Origin: Sphingobacterium sp. | Lineage (GTDB): Bacteria > Bacteroidota > Bacteroidia > Sphingobacteriales > Sphingobacteriaceae | Assembly (NCBI GenBank): GCA_031277685.1 | Contig: JAITLV010000121.1 | Coordinates: forward strand, 85,747-149,746 | DNA length: 64,000 nucleotides | Direction of reading: 5' to 3' | Shown here: positions 55,579 to 64,000 of the stretch, piece by piece | Position numbering within the stretch: the stretch's first letter is position 1 | Layout: every line of letters starts with the position of its first letter | Made by a program: the position numbers and the translations under genes | The notes under the pieces: model-generated | Database searches by the model: none | Told to the model about the DNA's origin: nothing | Seen by the model: the letters and a program-made list of their open reading frames with translations, nothing else

Positions 55579-57855
55579 ATGAAAAAAGTAGTAGGTACTT
55601 TCCTTCTTGCATTTTTAGCTTGGCATACAAGTCCAGCCCAATCCAATCAGAAAATGGACCGTTTCATTGATCAGCTTATGGCTAAGATGACCGTCGAAGA
55701 AAAGATTGGACAACTTAATCTAGTCACCGGTGGTGAAGCGACAACGGGAACAACTGTCTCCACAGGTGTCGAAACAAAAATTAGAAATGGCCAGATCGGT
55801 GGCATTTTCAGCATGAGTACACCAGCCAAAATTCGCAAAACTCAAGAAATAGCAATCAAGCAGTCAAGACTTAAGATTCCAATTATCTTCGGGATGGATG
55901 TTATTCATGGTTATCGTACTGTATTCCCTATTCCCTTGGGGCTTGCTGCTACCTGGGATATGAACTTAATTCAACAATCGGCCCGTATAGCAGCAGAGGA
56001 AGCGACAGCGGATGGTATTAATTGGGCATTTTCGCCAATGGTGGATATTTCCAGGGATCCAAGATGGGGACGTATCTCTGAGGGGGCTGGCGAGGACACT
56101 TACCTAAGTTCGAAAGTTGCTGAGGCTATTGTCCATGGCTTTCAGGGGGATAATTTAGCAGCACATAACACCATGATGGCTTGTGTCAAGCACTTTGCGT
56201 TATATGGCGCTGCAGAAGGTGGGCGAGACTACAACAGTACAGACATGAGTCTTCATCGCATGTACAATGAATATTTACCACCCTATAAAGCAGCGTTAGA
56301 TGCCGGTGCAGGAAGTATCATGACCTCTTTTAACGATATCAATGGTGTACCCGCTTCGGCAAACAAATGGTTAATGACAGATGTCTTACGTAAACAATGG
56401 GGTTTTAAAGGTTTGGTTGTAACAGACTACACAGCTGTCAACGAACTCACAGCACATGGACTTGGTGATCTACAACAAGTTTCTGCTTTGAGCCTAAATG
56501 CCGGAATTGATATGGATATGGTTGGCGAGGGCTTTCTGACCACGTTGAAAAAATCACTCGATGACGGAAAAGTCAAAATCGCTGACATCGATAGAGCATG
56601 TCGTTTTGTGTTGGAAGCGAAATATAAACTGGGGTTATTTGAAGATCCCTATCGATATTGCAATGAAGATCGTGCAAAAACTGTCATTGGCTCTGTAGCC
56701 AATCATGCGAAAGCCCGAGAAATTGCAGCTAAATCATTTGTCCTTCTCAAAAATGAAAAACAAGCACTTCCTTTAAAGAAATCTGGGACAGTTGCTGTCA
56801 TTGGCCCTTTAGCGAACTCAGGACCGAATATGCCAGGAACCTGGAGCGTAAGCGCAGAATTAGACAAAACAGAATCATTAGTAGCAGGAATGAAAGCGGT
56901 ATTAGGCAATAAAGTAAACATCCTCACACATCTGGGCAGCAATTTACTGGAAGATCCAAACTATCAGAAACATGCGACAATGTTTGGCCGAACAATAGCA
57001 CGCGATCCCCGAAAAGAAGAGGAAATCATTGCGGATGCCGTAAAAGTTGCCCAACAATCTAATGTGGTGGTTGCTGCACTTGGTGAATCATCAGAAATGT
57101 CAGGTGAGAGCTCCAGTCGTTCAAAACTGGATATTCCCAAAAATCAGCAGAATTTACTAAAAGCACTATTAGCAACAGGAAAACCGGTTGTACTTGTATT
57201 ATTTACAGGCAGACCACTCACTCTTACCTGGGAAGATGCACATGTTCCAGCCATATTAAATGTTTGGTTTGGAGGCTCAGAAACCGGCAAGGCTGTTGCA
57301 GACGTATTATTTGGGGATATTGTTCCTTCTGGAAAGATTACAGCTACTTTCCCGCGCAACGTAGGGCAGATTCCCATCTATTATGCACACAAAAATACGG
57401 GAAGACCTTATGAGAATTCAGGTGATTTTGAAAAATTCAAATCGAATTATCTAGACGTAAGCAATTCACCGCTCTACCCTTTTGGCTATGGACTAAGTTA
57501 TACGACTTTTACTTATAGTGATATTCGTCTTGATCGAAATACAATCGTTGAAAAAGGCACTATTCAAGCGAGTATTGATATCACTAACACAGGAAATTAT
57601 GATGCCGAAGAAACAGTTCAGCTCTACATCCAAGACTTGGTTGGCTCGGTTACTCGCCCGGTAAAAGAATTAAAAGGATTTCAAAAAATATTTTTGAAGA
57701 AAGGAGAACAAAAAACTGTAAAATTCGAGATTAAAGTAAAAGATCTCAAATTCTTCGATAATAATCTGAACTATATTGCCGAACCGGGAGATTTTAAAGT
57801 CTACATCGGCACCAATAGCCGCGATGTCAAAGAGGGGGATTTCAAGCTGCTTTAA
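55579..57855 (+). CDS. GH3 beta-glucosidase (BglX-like), probably sophoro-oligosaccharide specific
   Basis: A 758-residue exported GH3 enzyme: signal peptide MKKVVGTFLLAFLAWHTSPAQ, (beta/alpha)8 domain (about 25-390; MTVEEKIGQLNLVTGGE, GMDVIHGYRTVFPIPLGLA, ACVKHFALYGAAEGGRDYN), nucleophile Asp283 in GLVVTDYTAVNEL, the alpha/beta sandwich (about 400-620; LGESSEMSGESSSRSKLDIP holds the acid/base region) and a C-terminal fibronectin-like domain (FGYGLSYTTF onward). The ATG at 55579 begins the signal peptide. The frame is open back to 55408, but that extension lacks a signal and begins in the preceding stop region. It releases glucose from oligosaccharides produced by GH144 in the inferred pathway. 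Confidence 0.92.
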   Translation: MKKVVGTFLLAFLAWHTSPAQSNQKMDRFIDQLMAKMTVEEKIGQLNLVTGGEATTGTTVSTGVETKIRNGQIGGIFSMSTPAKIRKTQEIAIKQSRLKIPIIFGMDVIHGYRTVFPIPLGLAATWDMNLIQQSARIAAEEATADGINWAFSPMVDISRDPRWGRISEGAGEDTYLSSKVAEAIVHGFQGDNLAAHNTMMACVKHFALYGAAEGGRDYNSTDMSLHRMYNEYLPPYKAALDAGAGSIMTSFNDINGVPASANKWLMTDVLRKQWGFKGLVVTDYTAVNELTAHGLGDLQQVSALSLNAGIDMDMVGEGFLTTLKKSLDDGKVKIADIDRACRFVLEAKYKLGLFEDPYRYCNEDRAKTVIGSVANHAKAREIAAKSFVLLKNEKQALPLKKSGTVAVIGPLANSGPNMPGTWSVSAELDKTESLVAGMKAVLGNKVNILTHLGSNLLEDPNYQKHATMFGRTIARDPRKEEEIIADAVKVAQQSNVVVAALGESSEMSGESSSRSKLDIPKNQQNLLKALLATGKPVVLVLFTGRPLTLTWEDAHVPAILNVWFGGSETGKAVADVLFGDIVPSGKITATFPRNVGQIPIYYAHKNTGRPYENSGDFEKFKSNYLDVSNSPLYPFGYGLSYTTFTYSDIRLDRNTIVEKGTIQASIDITNTGNYDAEETVQLYIQDLVGSVTRPVKELKGFQKIFLKKGEQKTVKFEIKVKDLKFFDNNLNYIAEPGDFKVYIGTNSRDVKEGDFKLL

Positions 57856-58137
57856 AGTCGATTTGCCCCACTTATGACAGGCTTACGTTACTTTTTAGAC
57901 AACTGTTACTTATCTACTTAGTAGCTGGGGCACAAATTAACCATAGATTAACACCAACTTCGAAATTAATAGGGTATTAACAGGGATATTACAGGGGGGG
58001 GTAATAGGGGTATAACAAGGCTAAATCCCTATTAACCCCCTGTTAAAACCGTATAAAGTAACTGTTAATAGGGGTTTACTGGCGAAAATGGTATCAACTT
58101 GGTCATAAGTTAAGTACTAGTAGCTCTATACAACCAA
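57856..58137. other. Convergent gap without a gene, carrying a G-rich repeat (282 bp)
   Basis: Between the GH3 gene and the opposing sulfatase gene. It contains the G-tract array described separately (57966-58074) and, outside it, a 9-bp inverted repeat ACTTATGAC (57870-57878) and GTCATAAGT (58102-58110). I see no open frame of note and no classic terminator with a T-tract for either gene. Confidence 0.5.
57966..58074. repeat. Array of TTAAYAGGG-type units with G-tracts and an inverted copy
   Basis: Direct units TTAATAGGG (57966-57974), TTAACAGGG (57977-57985), TTACAGGGGGGGG (57989-58001), GTAATAGGGG (58001-58010) and TTAATAGGGG (58065-58074) lie about 11-13 bp apart in the first four cases. 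CCCTATTAACCCCCTGTTAA at 58027-58046 is the same pair of units in inverted orientation. The G-runs at 57972, 57983, 57994 and 58007 have loops of 8, 8 and 5 nt and could form a G-quadruplex; the inverted block could alternatively fold into a long hairpin. Confidence 0.65.
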
Positions 58138-59505
58138 TTACTTCATATTCCCATCAAAGCTTTCAAACAGTAAACGTAATTCCGCTGCTTTATCTGGATA
58201 ATCCGCTAAGATATTGGTTCGCTCACTTGGATCCCAAGCAATGTTATGTAACTCCTCAATAGCATCATAAGGTTTTCCGGATATCTGATTGACACCTGCT
58301 GCTACCCGTCTGTATTTCCAATCACCAGCCCGAACAGCTTCAACATGGCCGTAGTTTACCAAAAATATCGGGCGATGTGGTGTTTTTAGATCTTCCGCTT
58401 TACCATTCAGTAGAGAATCTATAGCCTGGCCATCAATTGATTTTTTAGGAAGAGAAGCTCCTGTCCATTTTGCCACTGTCGGCAATACATCCAGATTACT
58501 GATTGCCTGTCTGATGACCTTGCCTTCCTGTGCATATCCTTTTCCATACACAATGAATGGAACACGAACACCGCCTTCAGTCGTTTCAGCTTTCGATCCT
58601 TTAAATACACCGGCTGTGCCTACGTGCCAGTTTTTTGTCGCATGATCGTCTGACATTCGTGAAGGATAAGCTATCCAAGGTCCATTGTCACTTGAGAAGA
58701 TCAAAATTGTATTGTCTGCTAATCCTTTTCTCTCTACAGTTTTCCAAAGTTCAGCAAAATTATGATCCAACTGACGCATAACGGCCCCAAGGGGACCAGC
58801 ATTCTGCTGGTCAGCAAACTTATTTTTATTGTTGGCAAAAGCTAGCGGAAGATGAGGAAAGTTATGCGCATAATATAAAAAGAATGGATGATCTTTATCT
58901 TGATTTTCTATGAAGTCCACCGTTTCCTTATGGTATAATGCACTTAAATCCGAGTCATCTGGCGCTATGACTTCTGGCTTTCTATTTCTAAAGATCTTTA
59001 TAACTGAATCTGTTTGCACATAAGGATTACGGTAATCATGGCTATACAACATCCCATAGAAAAAATCAAATCCTTGTTTATTCGGGTGATGATAAGATTG
59101 TTTATCGCCTAGATGCCACTTACCAATTAATGCTGTTCGGTACCCTACCTTTTTTAACAATTCGGCAATCGTTTCTTCCTCATCTGGTAGGCCAAGATTT
59201 GATCCAGGACCAATCGGCGCAGGAAGATTGTAACGGGAAGCATATCGTCCCGTCAATAAAGATGCGCGTGAGGGTGTACAGGATGGGGTTGAAACCATAA
59301 AGTTGGTGGCCCTTACCCCTTTACTAGCGATCGAGTCCAAAAAAGGAGTTGAAATATTTGGACTGCCATAACAACCGATGTCACTATAGCCCAGATCATC
59401 AGTAAGAATCAAAATAATATTAGGCTTCTTCTTATGTTGAGCGTGAACAAAAGTAGCAACAAAAAACATGGTCATTGCCATGAAAAATTTAGTAAATCGC
59501 ATCAT
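58138..59505 (-). CDS. Secreted S1-type sulfatase
   Basis: A 455-residue exported sulfatase (signal peptide FMAMTMFFVATFVHAQ). ILILTDDLGYSDIGCYG (31-47) provides the metal-binding Asp pair. STPSCTPSRASLLTGRY carries Cys76 in the C-x-P-x-R motif that is converted to formylglycine. KWHLGDK, FSSDNGPW and the late GVRVPFIVYGKG complete the alkaline-phosphatase-fold signature. It hydrolyses sulfate esters, but the substrate cannot be told. The Cys-type motif needs a maturation enzyme not present in this window. No transporter pair adjoins it on its strand. Confidence 0.92.
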   Translation of the reverse strand: MMRFTKFFMAMTMFFVATFVHAQHKKKPNIILILTDDLGYSDIGCYGSPNISTPFLDSIASKGVRATNFMVSTPSCTPSRASLLTGRYASRYNLPAPIGPGSNLGLPDEEETIAELLKKVGYRTALIGKWHLGDKQSYHHPNKQGFDFFYGMLYSHDYRNPYVQTDSVIKIFRNRKPEVIAPDDSDLSALYHKETVDFIENQDKDHPFFLYYAHNFPHLPLAFANNKNKFADQQNAGPLGAVMRQLDHNFAELWKTVERKGLADNTILIFSSDNGPWIAYPSRMSDDHATKNWHVGTAGVFKGSKAETTEGGVRVPFIVYGKGYAQEGKVIRQAISNLDVLPTVAKWTGASLPKKSIDGQAIDSLLNGKAEDLKTPHRPIFLVNYGHVEAVRAGDWKYRRVAAGVNQISGKPYDAIEELHNIAWDPSERTNILADYPDKAAELRLLFESFDGNMK

Positions 59506-59947
59506 GATAGCATTAGTTAATTGGAAATATCGCTACAAGATAAGAAAATAGCAACAAGTGCCAACGCCAATCGAAAACTTGTTTCTATTTTAGAGACATT
59601 GGGGGCAGCAGGCACCGCCCCCATCTGTCAATTTGAGAAAAGATAAGGGAAATTTATCCTTACACATTCGTCGTATTTAGCAGCGGGGAGTTAGCGGCCA
59701 ATGACTGTCATGTCGCTCGGGAATGTGTCTATTAATAATGATATATTCCATAATACATTAACATTTTGCGCACATAAAAAAAGAGCCTACTTTTAGATGC
59801 AACACTTTGATAACAGAAACAAATATAACAGTTATTTCAATATAATCTATCAATCAAGTAGACTTTATTAAATAAACATAAAAACTTTCCGGTAGTCTGT
59901 GTCTCACATACGCGATACAACGTAAATAGCTACAATTAAAAAGTTAT
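59506..59947. other. Intergenic region of 442 bp with no recognised gene
   Basis: The only clear structure is a short GC-rich stem TGGGGGC/GCCCCCA (59600-59606, 59617-59623) with a 10-nt loop and no T-tract. The rest is AT-rich, probably including the sulfatase promoter on the minus strand and the 3' untranslated end of nothing identified. No tRNA-like fold or open frame was found. Confidence 0.4.
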
Positions 59948-60934
59948 TTATTTCAATTTATGAAGATAATCTCTGACTAATGCTATTCCTTCAGCGTGAA
60001 GTATGGTCGTTCCCTTTTGGGGCATATGCATTTCACCTAACACAGACATTCTTCCGATAATTTTCGCTTGTTTGAGCCAAATTCCGGTTTCATTTATCGG
60101 ACTTTCGAATCGAAGATCAAGCATAGTCATATAGGCAGTTCCTATGGGATTATGGCAATGTGCACAGTTTACTTCTAGATAAGCGCGGGCTCTTTTTTCA
60201 ATAGATTGATTGTTATCGTCATAGTTAGGTAACGAACTGAACTGCTTCAAGGGTGACATATCAATTATGCCTTTATCTTGCCAATATGCCAGCTGCTGAA
60301 GCGTATCTGTTTTATGCACAACTATCCGGTTTAGGTTTTTGATTTTGGGGCCTATTGGCAGCATATGGTTCCCCTGACGGTGACATGCAATGCAGTCCGT
60401 CCGGGAAGGGATGATATAATTTGTTTGTCGTTTTACACCTTCATTGTCCAAAAATGAAACAGGTACTGATGCACTATCGGTTAAGAGGAAAGCTTCATCC
60501 TGACTTGAGTTCCATTGGTATGTAGCAGCATTCCATTGTCCATCTTTGTTAATCAAGAGACGTGTTTCCAGCAAGATTGACTTTGGTTCCTGCACATTAG
60601 CTTGCTGTGGATAATAAAAGGTTTTACTGATGATGGTGCCATCTGGAAAAACCGGCAGCCCATCATCTGAAGCGACAAGATGTGTCCCCTTGGGAAGGAA
60701 GATAAAGCGTTTTTTATCTGCGTAATCGGTAAATAATGCGGAAGCTAGCTCGTAAGAGACAGCACGATCGTTGGGGATAAGATCGGCCATTTTCCCCTGA
60801 AACAAACCATAATCGGACAATTTATCCAAAAATATAAAATTATCCGCCGCAATCTTACCTCTATCCTTATTGTTGAGTACAATAAAAAGTATAGGTATCA
60901 ACAAAACACCTATCAAAATTATCGCTTTTTTCAT
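59948..60934 (-). CDS. Diheme c-type cytochrome, SO2930-like family
   Basis: A 328-residue protein with an N-terminal membrane anchor or signal (AIILIGVLLIPILFIVL) and two haem-attachment motifs: CIACH (Cys181-His185) and CAHCH (Cys257-His261). The surrounding segments (DYGLFQGKMADLIP, VSYELASALFTDYADKKRFIFLP, FPDGTIISKTFYYP, IPSRTDCIACHRQGNHMLPIGPK) match a conserved diheme family first noted as SO2930, whose function is not established. It should be a periplasmic electron carrier or oxidase-associated protein. It is divergent from cydAB with 189 bp between starts. Confidence 0.75.
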   Translation of the reverse strand: MKKAIILIGVLLIPILFIVLNNKDRGKIAADNFIFLDKLSDYGLFQGKMADLIPNDRAVSYELASALFTDYADKKRFIFLPKGTHLVASDDGLPVFPDGTIISKTFYYPQQANVQEPKSILLETRLLINKDGQWNAATYQWNSSQDEAFLLTDSASVPVSFLDNEGVKRQTNYIIPSRTDCIACHRQGNHMLPIGPKIKNLNRIVVHKTDTLQQLAYWQDKGIIDMSPLKQFSSLPNYDDNNQSIEKRARAYLEVNCAHCHNPIGTAYMTMLDLRFESPINETGIWLKQAKIIGRMSVLGEMHMPQKGTTILHAEGIALVRDYLHKLK

Positions 60935-61123
60935 GCCTCTTATGCTACCTTTTCGCTATTTCCTGTTATCTGGGCGAAGATAAGACAAAAAATTTTACAG
61001 GAACTAACAACGACGAATATTATTCTAAATCTTATTTTCTGACGAAAAAATAAAACACTTACCGACTAATTACGACAAAAAAATTGGCTATATTTAAATG
61101 TCTTTTAACCAAAATCCGGATCC

Positions 61124-62461
61124 ATGGAAGATATGATTCTCTATAATCGGCTTCAATTTGCCTTTACAATCACATTCCACTACTTATTCCCCCAATTGAC
61201 CATGGGATTATCACTGATGATTGTTTATTTCAAATGGAGATTTCTACAAACACATCATGAAGATTACAACAATGCCTCAAAGTTTTGGATGAAGATCTTT
61301 GCCCTCAACTTTACGATGGGTGTTGTAACTGGAATACCCATGGAATTTCAATTTGGCACAAATTGGGCGAAATTTTCGGAGCTTACCGGCGGAATTATTG
61401 GCCAAACTTTAGCTATGGAGGGTATGTTTTCATTTTTTCTGGAGTCGTCCTTTTTGGGTATGTTTCTCTTTGGGGAAAAATTGCTCGGACACAAACTACA
61501 TTTTCTTGCAGGTCTAATGGTGTTCATTGGGTCATGGGCGAGTGGATTCTTGATTATCGCTACGCATTCCTGGATGCAACACCCTGTTGGTTATGAAATT
61601 ATGGAAAACGGAAAGTTTGTTCTTAACAATTTCAGTTCTTTATTTAGTAACCCATGGCTATGGCCTTCTTATCTCCATAACCAAGCCGCATCCTTAGTCA
61701 CCAGTTCCTTTTTTGTAGCCTCTATCGGAGCGTTCTATCTCTTGAGTGACCGACATAGCAAATTTGGAAGGATATTTGTTAAAAGCGGTGTTATTTTTGG
61801 GGCAATTTCATCTGTAATGCTCGCATTTCCTACTGGAGATTTAGCAGCTAAAAATGTTGTAAAATATCAACCGGCAGCATTCGCGGCTATGGAAGGTATC
61901 TTCAAAACTGAGAAAGGTGGTTCGGAAATCATCCTGATCGGCCAACCTGATATGGAAAACAAGAAATTGGACAATAAAATTGCTGTTCCCAATGTTTTAA
62001 GCTTTCTGACCTATCAGCGTTGGGATGCAGAAATCAAAGGGCTTAATGAATTTGACGATGCTGTACATCCGACAAATGTCCCAGGGCTCTATTATAGTTA
62101 TCACATCATGGTCGGGCTAGGGACAATATTTATTGGAATAATGGTATTGGGAACATTTTTGCTTTGGCGCAATAAGTTATATCAGACCAAATGGTTATTA
62201 TGGATTATCATGTTTATGATTCCTTTTCCTTATATCGCCAATACTGCAGGATGGTATACTTCGGAGCTCGGAAGACAACCGTGGTTAGTCTACAATCTGA
62301 TGCGTATGGTAGATGGGGTATCACCTACTGTATCTTCGGGCAATACTTTATTTACACTGTTGGGATTTGTGGGACTATATATTCTGTTGGGCTTACTATT
62401 CTTAATGTTGGTATTGAAAATTATTAGAAAAGGTCCTGAACCTCACATTGCTTTAAACTAA
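61124..62461 (+). CDS. cydA: Cytochrome bd-type quinol oxidase subunit I
   Basis: A 445-residue integral membrane protein with the haem and proton-path residues of CydA: His19 (FHYLFPQ), Glu99 and Glu107 (AMEGMFSFFLESSFLG), His185 (SYLHNQAAS), Lys247 and Glu257 of the quinol loop (KYQPAAFAAMEG), and GRQPW near residue 390. It belongs to the short Q-loop type. It oxidises quinol and reduces oxygen at high affinity at the cytoplasmic membrane together with CydB, whose gene starts 6 bp downstream. Confidence 0.95.
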   Translation: MEDMILYNRLQFAFTITFHYLFPQLTMGLSLMIVYFKWRFLQTHHEDYNNASKFWMKIFALNFTMGVVTGIPMEFQFGTNWAKFSELTGGIIGQTLAMEGMFSFFLESSFLGMFLFGEKLLGHKLHFLAGLMVFIGSWASGFLIIATHSWMQHPVGYEIMENGKFVLNNFSSLFSNPWLWPSYLHNQAASLVTSSFFVASIGAFYLLSDRHSKFGRIFVKSGVIFGAISSVMLAFPTGDLAAKNVVKYQPAAFAAMEGIFKTEKGGSEIILIGQPDMENKKLDNKIAVPNVLSFLTYQRWDAEIKGLNEFDDAVHPTNVPGLYYSYHIMVGLGTIFIGIMVLGTFLLWRNKLYQTKWLLWIIMFMIPFPYIANTAGWYTSELGRQPWLVYNLMRMVDGVSPTVSSGNTLFTLLGFVGLYILLGLLFLMLVLKIIRKGPEPHIALN

Positions 62462-62467
62462 TGCACT

Positions 62468-63544
62468 ATGGAAATATTCTGGTTTATTGTATTGACTTTT
62501 ATGTTAGGCATTTACGTCGTCCTCGACGGGTATGATTTTGGAGCTGGGATTGTACATTTATTTTTCGCAAAGACCGAACAGGAGAAAAAGGCTGTCACAA
62601 ATGCAATTGGTCCATTTTGGGATGCAAATGAAGTTTGGCTTATTGCTGCTGGCGGTGTCTTATTCTTCGCTTTTCCCACACTTTATGCTTCATCTTTTAG
62701 TGGATTCTATCTTCCTCTAATGCTCGTATTATGGTTACTGATCTTTAGAGCGATCAGTCTCGAACTAAGAGGGCAAATACATCACCGGCTTTGGGAGGCC
62801 CTATGGGACAAAGCCTTTGGTTTGGCTAGTTTACTCCTTGCGCTTTTTTTTGGAGCAGCCCTAGGGAACGTCGTTCGTGGGGTCAACTTAGGCATGGTTG
62901 AAAATGGCGTATCTACACAAGAGCCACATTACTTCTTTCTAGCACTTTGGAACCCAACATTTGATCCTTTGGCTGAGCATCAAGGCATTATTGACTGGTT
63001 TACGATAATACTCGGTTTAGTAGCAGTGGTCACGCTGACTATCCATGGTGCTGGATGGGTAATATTAAAAACTTCCAGTACACTAAATCAACGTCTAAAA
63101 AACAGCATATTTAAACTGAATTTCGTTTTACTGTTACTGGTCGTCCTATCGGCTTATGTCTGGCATTATGTAAAACCTATTTCCTTAGATAATTTCCAGC
63201 ATCATTATTGGCTCTGGATATTCCCTTTAATTGCGACCATTGGCTTAATCGGACAATTTTGGATCAGAACTTTTAAAAAAGATGGGACAGGATTTCTCTT
63301 CTCATCCTTATTTATACTTGGGAGCTTCGCGACTACAGTAGCGTCGATGTTTCCAACCTTGCTGCCATCAACCAATGCTATAAATCCATCACTTACCATA
63401 CAAAATGCGGCCGCTCACGAATATGGTCTTTCCGTGGGCTTGGGTTGGTTTATTTTTGCGGCAATACTCGTTATCGCCTATTTTATCATCCAATTTAGAG
63501 TTTTTAAAGGGAAGTTAGACCATGTGGGATATGGGGAACATTAG
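62468..63544 (+). CDS. cydB: Cytochrome bd-type quinol oxidase subunit II
   Basis: A 358-residue membrane protein with the CydB signature at its start (FWFIVLTFMLGIYVVLDGYDFGAGIVHL) and IGPFWDANEVWLIAAGGVLFFAFP, then FRAISLELRG and LGNVVRGV. It has about eight or nine hydrophobic helices. It forms the heterodimer with CydA. A CydX-like small subunit is not visible before the opposing regulator gene at 63560. Confidence 0.95.
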   Translation: MEIFWFIVLTFMLGIYVVLDGYDFGAGIVHLFFAKTEQEKKAVTNAIGPFWDANEVWLIAAGGVLFFAFPTLYASSFSGFYLPLMLVLWLLIFRAISLELRGQIHHRLWEALWDKAFGLASLLLALFFGAALGNVVRGVNLGMVENGVSTQEPHYFFLALWNPTFDPLAEHQGIIDWFTIILGLVAVVTLTIHGAGWVILKTSSTLNQRLKNSIFKLNFVLLLLVVLSAYVWHYVKPISLDNFQHHYWLWIFPLIATIGLIGQFWIRTFKKDGTGFLFSSLFILGSFATTVASMFPTLLPSTNAINPSLTIQNAAAHEYGLSVGLGWFIFAAILVIAYFIIQFRVFKGKLDHVGYGEH

Positions 63545-63559
63545 AACGGTAAATACAAA

Positions 63560-64000
63560 TTATAACCCCAACAGTTTATGTTTAAAGGCAAGTTGAACCA
63601 ATTCGATCATATTTTTTACTTTAAATTTAGTCAGTAGGTTACGGCGGTGGGTTTCTATCGTCACAGGACTCAAAAACAGTTTATCAGCAATCTGATTGCT
63701 GGTAAGACCATTGGAAATCATGATTAAAATTTCCTTTTCTCTTTGTGTTAAACGTGGAAGATCTTGCATAGAAAACGCTGCCCCTGCATAAAGTTCTTTC
63801 GCACGATTACAAAGAGCTTCCTTCCCATTCAGTCCAAGTTGTACACAGTGTAAAAACTCGTCATTAGACACATCTTTTACTATATACCCATTTCCACCAT
63901 TATGCATAAACTGAAAAATAAGATTGCGATCGGCCAAATTGCTCAACGCAATAATGGGGACTTCAGGAAACAGCTTCTTCACTTGTAAGCACACTTCCAA
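63560..64000 (-). CDS. NarL/FixJ-family response regulator (partial, 5' end outside window)
   Basis: The minus-strand frame is open at the window edge; 146 codons are present. The visible part holds the end of a receiver domain (VPIIALSNLADRNLIFQFMHNGGNGYIVKD, with the conserved Lys of the switch region) and a full LuxR/GerE helix-turn-helix (LTQREKEILIMISNGLTSNQIADKLFLSPVTIETHRRNLL, residues about 83-122). The phospho-acceptor Asp is in the missing part. The frame begins at base 64000 with TTG, which is most likely an internal Leu codon. It is convergent with cydB with 15 bp between stops. Confidence 0.88.
   Translation of the reverse strand: MEVCLQVKKLFPEVPIIALSNLADRNLIFQFMHNGGNGYIVKDVSNDEFLHCVQLGLNGKEALCNRAKELYAGAAFSMQDLPRLTQREKEILIMISNGLTSNQIADKLFLSPVTIETHRRNLLTKFKVKNMIELVQLAFKHKLLGL

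Noticed and set aside
57966..58074. CRISPR array
   Set aside because: Units are 9-13 bp with no spacers, one block is inverted, and no cas genes are near.
59600..59623. Intrinsic terminator
   Set aside because: The GC stem has no T-tract on either side and no gene end close enough to need it.

Overview
The window is from a Bacteroidota genome, most likely Sphingobacteriaceae (Sphingobacterium-like). It holds five SusC/SusD-type outer-membrane pairs, a hybrid two-component (HTCS) regulator, a propeller/Y_Y_Y regulator, promoter boxes of the Bacteroidota TAnnTTTG type and moderate-to-low GC. The genus is inferred from protein style, not proven. I saw no tRNA, rRNA, CRISPR array or intact insertion sequence.

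Region 1 (1-21290) is the most unusual part. An FCD-type GntR regulator (1777-2415) sits among three intergenic regions that carry copies of the palindrome TTGTATACAA. Each of four promoter-proximal positions has a strong site plus a weaker partner 23-24 bp away, overlapping or next to promoter elements. Reading left from the 10.0-10.4 kb hub are a SusC/SusD pair and a heparinase II/III-like lyase. Reading right is an apparent operon: a glucose/sorbosone-dehydrogenase-cytochrome c lipoprotein, an Nramp-fold transporter lacking the metal-binding motifs, an epimerase-like protein lacking the SDR catalytic lysine, a DHDPS/NAL-family aldolase and a second SusC/SusD pair, ending in a hairpin. At the left edge an SMP-30-type lactonase is divergent from a GSA-aminotransferase-like enzyme cut by the window end. 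Together this looks like an oxidative uptake and catabolic pathway for an unidentified, probably uronate-containing glycan. A Bcr/CflA-type MFS transporter follows.

Region 2 (21469-40904) is a single-strand polysaccharide utilisation locus on the minus strand, probably one operon: SusC, SusD, GH29 and GH95 (alpha-L-fucosidase-type), GH2, a PL38/alginate-lyase-superfamily lyase, a GH88-beta-helix fusion, and the HTCS as last gene. It suggests a fucosylated, galactose- and glucuronate-containing polysaccharide. An unaccompanied SusC/SusD pair with its own promoter and terminator follows (41197-45928).

Region 3 (46248-57855, plus strand) is a probable beta-1,2-glucan locus: a kinase-less propeller/Y_Y_Y/coiled-coil/LuxR-HTH regulator, SusC, SusD, a transcription attenuator, a GH144-type endo-beta-1,2-glucanase lipoprotein and a GH3 beta-glucosidase. 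A G-rich repeat lies after it, then a sulfatase on the minus strand.

Region 4 (59948-64000) is respiratory: a diheme c-type cytochrome of SO2930 type (minus), cydA and cydB for a bd-type quinol oxidase (plus), and the C-terminal part of a NarL-family response regulator cut by the window end.
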